From Nitrospira sp. (lineage in GTDB: Bacteria > Nitrospirota > JACRHL01): 6,088 bases of DNA. Below, piece by piece: positions 5,946-6,088 of this stretch. The notes under the pieces are model-generated. The model was not told the origin of the DNA and searched no databases. It saw nothing but the letters and a program-made list of their open reading frames with translations. The stretch spans positions 1 to 6,088 of the forward strand of contig JALWRU010000228.1 of the NCBI GenBank assembly GCA_026994095.1. The letters run 5' to 3'. Position 1 is the stretch's first letter. Each line of letters begins with the position of its first letter. The translations under genes were made by a program, and so were the position numbers.

Positions 5946-6088
5946 ATGCAGCCGCTCAATCTTTCTGACGGCCTGACCGGCACGGGAACGCACAAGGAAA
6001 TCTGGGCGGTCGGTAGTGGCAAGGGCGGGACGGGCAAGTCCTTCCTCACTTCCAGTCTGGCCATCTCACTGGCCAAACTGGGTAAAAA
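5946..6088 (+). CDS. MinD/ParA-type P-loop ATPase, partial at right edge
   Basis: Forty-seven codons are visible before the window ends, with the frame open. IWAVGSGKGGTGKS (residues 19-32) is the deviant Walker A motif of the MinD/ParA/Mrp/FlhG class, with signature lysine K26, P-loop lysine K31 and S32. It is followed by the usual helix, FLTSSLAISLAKLGK. Members are dimerising ATPases that position division, chromosome, flagellar or other cell-pole machinery, or load metal clusters. The 18-residue lead before the first strand is longer than in MinD and lacks the DQAxxLR helix I would expect of FlhG, so an uncharacterised MinD/ParA-like ATPase is the safest label. The ATG at 5946 has no Shine-Dalgarno box; a candidate promoter ends seven bases upstream. 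The switch motifs that would settle the subfamily lie outside the window. The gene points away from all its neighbours. Confidence 0.85.
   Translation, partial: MQPLNLSDGLTGTGTHKEIWAVGSGKGGTGKSFLTSSLAISLAKLGK

Overview
The window is GC-rich bacterial chromosome (roughly 60% G+C by eye), with tightly packed genes and strong G/C preference at third codon positions. The gene families (PepA, QueE, AroE, CvpA, YegS-type lipid kinase, bacterial pterin carbinolamine dehydratase) and the overlapping start/stop arrangement suggest a Gram-negative, proteobacteria-like organism. The sequence alone does not fix genus or class. I see no mobile element, tRNA, rRNA, CRISPR array or long repeat.

Layout: seven genes lie on the minus strand, so transcription runs from high to low coordinates. 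In that order they are a diacylglycerol-kinase-family lipid kinase (5812-4859), a CvpA-family membrane protein (4791-4240), shikimate dehydrogenase aroE (4243-3359), 7-carboxy-7-deazaguanine synthase queE (3318-2689), leucyl aminopeptidase pepA (2600-1092), a class I SAM-dependent methyltransferase of unknown substrate (1086-379), and a 4a-hydroxytetrahydrobiopterin dehydratase that leaves the window at base 1 (297-1). One gene is divergent on the plus strand: the first 47 codons of a MinD/ParA-type ATPase (5946 to the right edge).

The gaps between the minus-strand genes are 67, -4, 40, 88, 5 and 81 nt, so they could be one operon with internal promoters. The tightest links are cvpA-aroE, whose start and stop overlap in the four bases GTGA, and pepA-methyltransferase, which are 5 nt apart. 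I see no convincing intrinsic terminator anywhere. The intergenic stretch 2601-2688 holds the pepA ribosome binding site and a weak imperfect hairpin. The stretch 298-378 holds the dehydratase ribosome binding site and a short hairpin without a T-run. Candidate sigma70-like promoters were found by eye before the CvpA gene, before queE and before the MinD-type gene. The last two would place transcription starts at or next to the start codon.

The genes serve different housekeeping tasks: the aromatic pathway (AroE), queuosine/7-deazaguanine synthesis (QueE), peptide turnover (PepA), pterin recycling and lipid phosphorylation. They do not form one obvious pathway. I do not see strong evidence of a new system. 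The items most worth checking are the methyltransferase coupled to pepA, the truncated MinD-type ATPase with its compact divergent promoter region, and the possible leaderless starts.
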